From Colius striatus (lineage: Eukaryota; Chordata; Aves; Coliiformes; Coliidae): DNA of 64,000 nt. Below, one piece after another: positions 61,954-64,000 of the stretch (positions are counted from its first letter, which is position 1; the number at the start of each line of letters is the position of its first letter). The translations under genes and the position numbers were made by a program. Under the pieces are notes generated by a model, which saw only the letters and a program-made list of their open reading frames with translations, was not told where the DNA came from and ran no database searches. The stretch is from the NCBI RefSeq assembly GCF_028858725.1, contig NC_084759.1:94818362-94882361 (forward strand), read 5' to 3'.

Positions 61954-64000
61954 AAATGGTTTCTTTTTATTATCATTCTGTTGTGCACACAGAGCCTAAA
62001 CGGATATTTTTTGTTCATGAAAGCAAGAAACAAGAAGCTGTGCCAGGACAGATGCAGACCAGTCTTGCTCAAGCTTCCCACGTGCAGCTGTGAAGGTACA
62101 TGACTGCAAACTGTGTTGTTTCAGCCCCAGGCCTTTGGAGATGAGGCTGGAAATCAAGTTCTTGCTGGCCTAGCTCTTTCATGGCTGTTTCTATCATGGC
62201 TTTTTATGGATTGACTCTTGGGAGAACAGAAGGCCATTCTTGGCATGTTGTTGCTCCAAGAAGGGCTGGTACATTTCCAGCTGTTGCTCTGTTGATGTGC
62301 CTGTTTGCTCTTACTCTTTATTCATTTATTTATTTGGAGGGTCAGAGCTGCCAGTGACCCCATTGGGTGCAGACTCTGCAAGCAGAAACAGCTGATGCAG
62401 CCTCTGGTTCCACCCTCACCGCCATGCAGGGCACTTGGTGGAGGCAAGCTGACTCCAGTCCAGCCCTTTGGGAAGGCAGGTTATCTCAGAGGTCTGGAAG
62501 CACATGTCAGACTTGAACTGGTTTGCTCGCTTGGCAGGCTTGATCTGCAGCGGGTTTTTGACAGTGGTCATGCATTTCTCAGCAGCTCTTCTCCTGCTTG
62601 TCAACCCTTTATCAAAGTCCAGGTCAACGACAATGGCCAAGACATCCTGACATCTCTTCAGGGCTCCTCTCAGGGCCTACCTGGACAACCCTCAGGGCTG
62701 CGCCACCGTTATGTCAATAACCCCTATCAAATTCCTTTCATGTTCAGTGCTAACCCACTCATCATGAAATCCCACTGAACCCTCAGCCCCTGCCACTTCC
62801 TCAGGTAGTAGACAGCAAGCAGAGGGGTGCCATAGTAGTTTTAGGGTGTCGTCTGCAGGTCACCAAGCCTCAGCAGACCCCAGAAGGAGGGTTTTGCCAA
62901 TCTCACAGCTCAGGGGCATTCAGTCCATATTCAGTCCATGTAGAGCCCTGGCATACAGGGGTCCAGGATGGACAGCTGTGGAGAGGCAAATTTTGGCAGT
63001 GGCCTTCAGCTTGCTATACTTGGTCCACATATTCATTGGAAAAAGCTCTGGAGTCTGCAAATCAAAATGATTGGAAATTGAGGGGTGCAGATACTCTCAG
63101 GACTTGAAGGCATTTTGTCATAGAAGCAAAAATCCTCTGAAATCCTGTAAAATTGTATGCATGTGCTTGGGTGTGGCTGGCTGCACTCAGCCTTCTTTCC
63201 GTTCCTTTGTGTAGTTTTTGTTACTGATAGGCTAAAAGTTCCCAACTGTTCTGTACCCTAGGAAACATTATTTCCTAACTTTTCTTAAACAGATTTTTTT
63301 TCTGTACCTAGCTTCATCTTTTACTACTGTGATTTCTTTACCTTTTTTATTTTTTTAATGTACTCTTTTCTGCCACAACAGAGTGTTATTGTTATTGAGT
63401 TTTGCCACTGTTTGGTCCAAGCCAACTGCCTGGAAATTTTTTACTTCATGTGGGCCATATCCTTAAAGGGAGTTTCCAGAGCCTGATCTCATAAGGCATA
63501 TTCCAAGACTGATATTTCCAACTGATAGCCAAGATGAAATCCACACCACTCTCTTGGCTTTCCACACTTCTCTAAATTCCAGAGATGCAGCTTTCCAACA
63601 TAGACATCTCCTTTTTTGGACAGGTGCATATTCCCCAGACGCTGTCTCCAGCAAAGGCAAATTAGGCAATTGAGTTAGTTTTGGACTCCATTGCCTTTGG
63701 CTTCATTACCATGTCTGGTTTAATAACTCCTCAGTTTGAGCCAGGATCTACTATTTATGCTCTCTGCTCCTGACTGCACTCAGTAGCCATGTTCCCACTG
63801 CTGCAGCTCAGTTAGTCAGACCTGAAAAACAGAATGTGTTCTGAAGGTAGGAAAAAACATTTGTAGTTCCAGGCTTGTTCTTTCGGCCCAGTATGGATAT
63901 TTTCCAGAAGATGACGAGTATTACTGTCCATTTTGGAGAAAGATCAGGTTTTGCCCAGTGCCAGCATTGTCAGGAGGCTATCAGTAGTGACAATTCTTGC
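61954..64000. other. Probable 3' UTR and non-coding sequence to the window end
   Basis: No AATAAA or ATTAAA was seen downstream of the stop codon within the window, so the transcript end is not visible. The 157-codon frame at 62305-62778 shows no recognisable features. No repeat family was recognised. Confidence 0.45.

Noticed and set aside
62305..62778. A 157-codon open frame downstream of the KCNE-like gene
   Set aside because: It begins at a non-ATG codon inside the probable 3' UTR and has no recognisable features.
1..64000. CRISPR arrays, bacterial operons, tRNA or rRNA genes
   Set aside because: No regularly spaced repeats, cloverleaf-like sequence or rRNA segments were seen, and the window is plainly vertebrate.

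Overview
This is vertebrate nuclear DNA, almost certainly from a bird. It holds two compact intronless coding exons spread over 64 kb, at least 14 truncated CR1 LINE copies, and ERV-type solo LTRs of the 'TGTCCTGG...' and 'TGTCATGG...' types common in avian genomes. I see no bacterial operon, CRISPR array, rRNA or tRNA. The exact species cannot be read from the sequence.

Layout: bases 1 to about 2,230 are AT-rich, non-coding and end in poly(A) signals. From the known gene order RCAN1-KCNE1 (same strand, RCAN1 upstream) I infer that this is the 3' UTR of RCAN1; the sequence alone does not prove it. From about 2.2 to 41.9 kb is non-coding DNA (intergenic and/or KCNE1 5' intron), into which most of the repeats have inserted: two full-length solo LTRs with perfect 5-bp target duplications (6338-7324 minus, 17423-18716 plus), one truncated minus-strand LTR (about 18905-19460), one LTR 3' fragment (about 32710-32974) and CR1 copies. 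KCNE1, the single-span accessory subunit of the KCNQ1 potassium channel, is encoded at 41978-42358 just after a strong splice acceptor. A 573-bp solo LTR lies about 600 bp beyond its stop codon. At 61540-61953 a second coding exon of the same design encodes a 137-residue single-span glycoprotein. Its membrane segment resembles KCNE proteins but its juxtamembrane region has lost the KCNE signature. By position it should correspond to the gene annotated SMIM34 in mammals, or to a KCNE-like paralogue.

The two coding exons lie on the same strand, share the pattern 'acceptor, short 5' UTR, whole ORF in one exon', and probably derive from a tandem duplication. By mammalian synteny, SMIM11 and KCNE2 would be expected beyond the right edge.

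Most notable points: the KCNE-like second gene; an Asn in KCNE1 at the position equivalent to human Asp76 (human D76N causes long-QT type 5); and a family of solo LTRs carrying a long open frame with in-frame repeats, whose reading frame is recognisable in two diverged copies.
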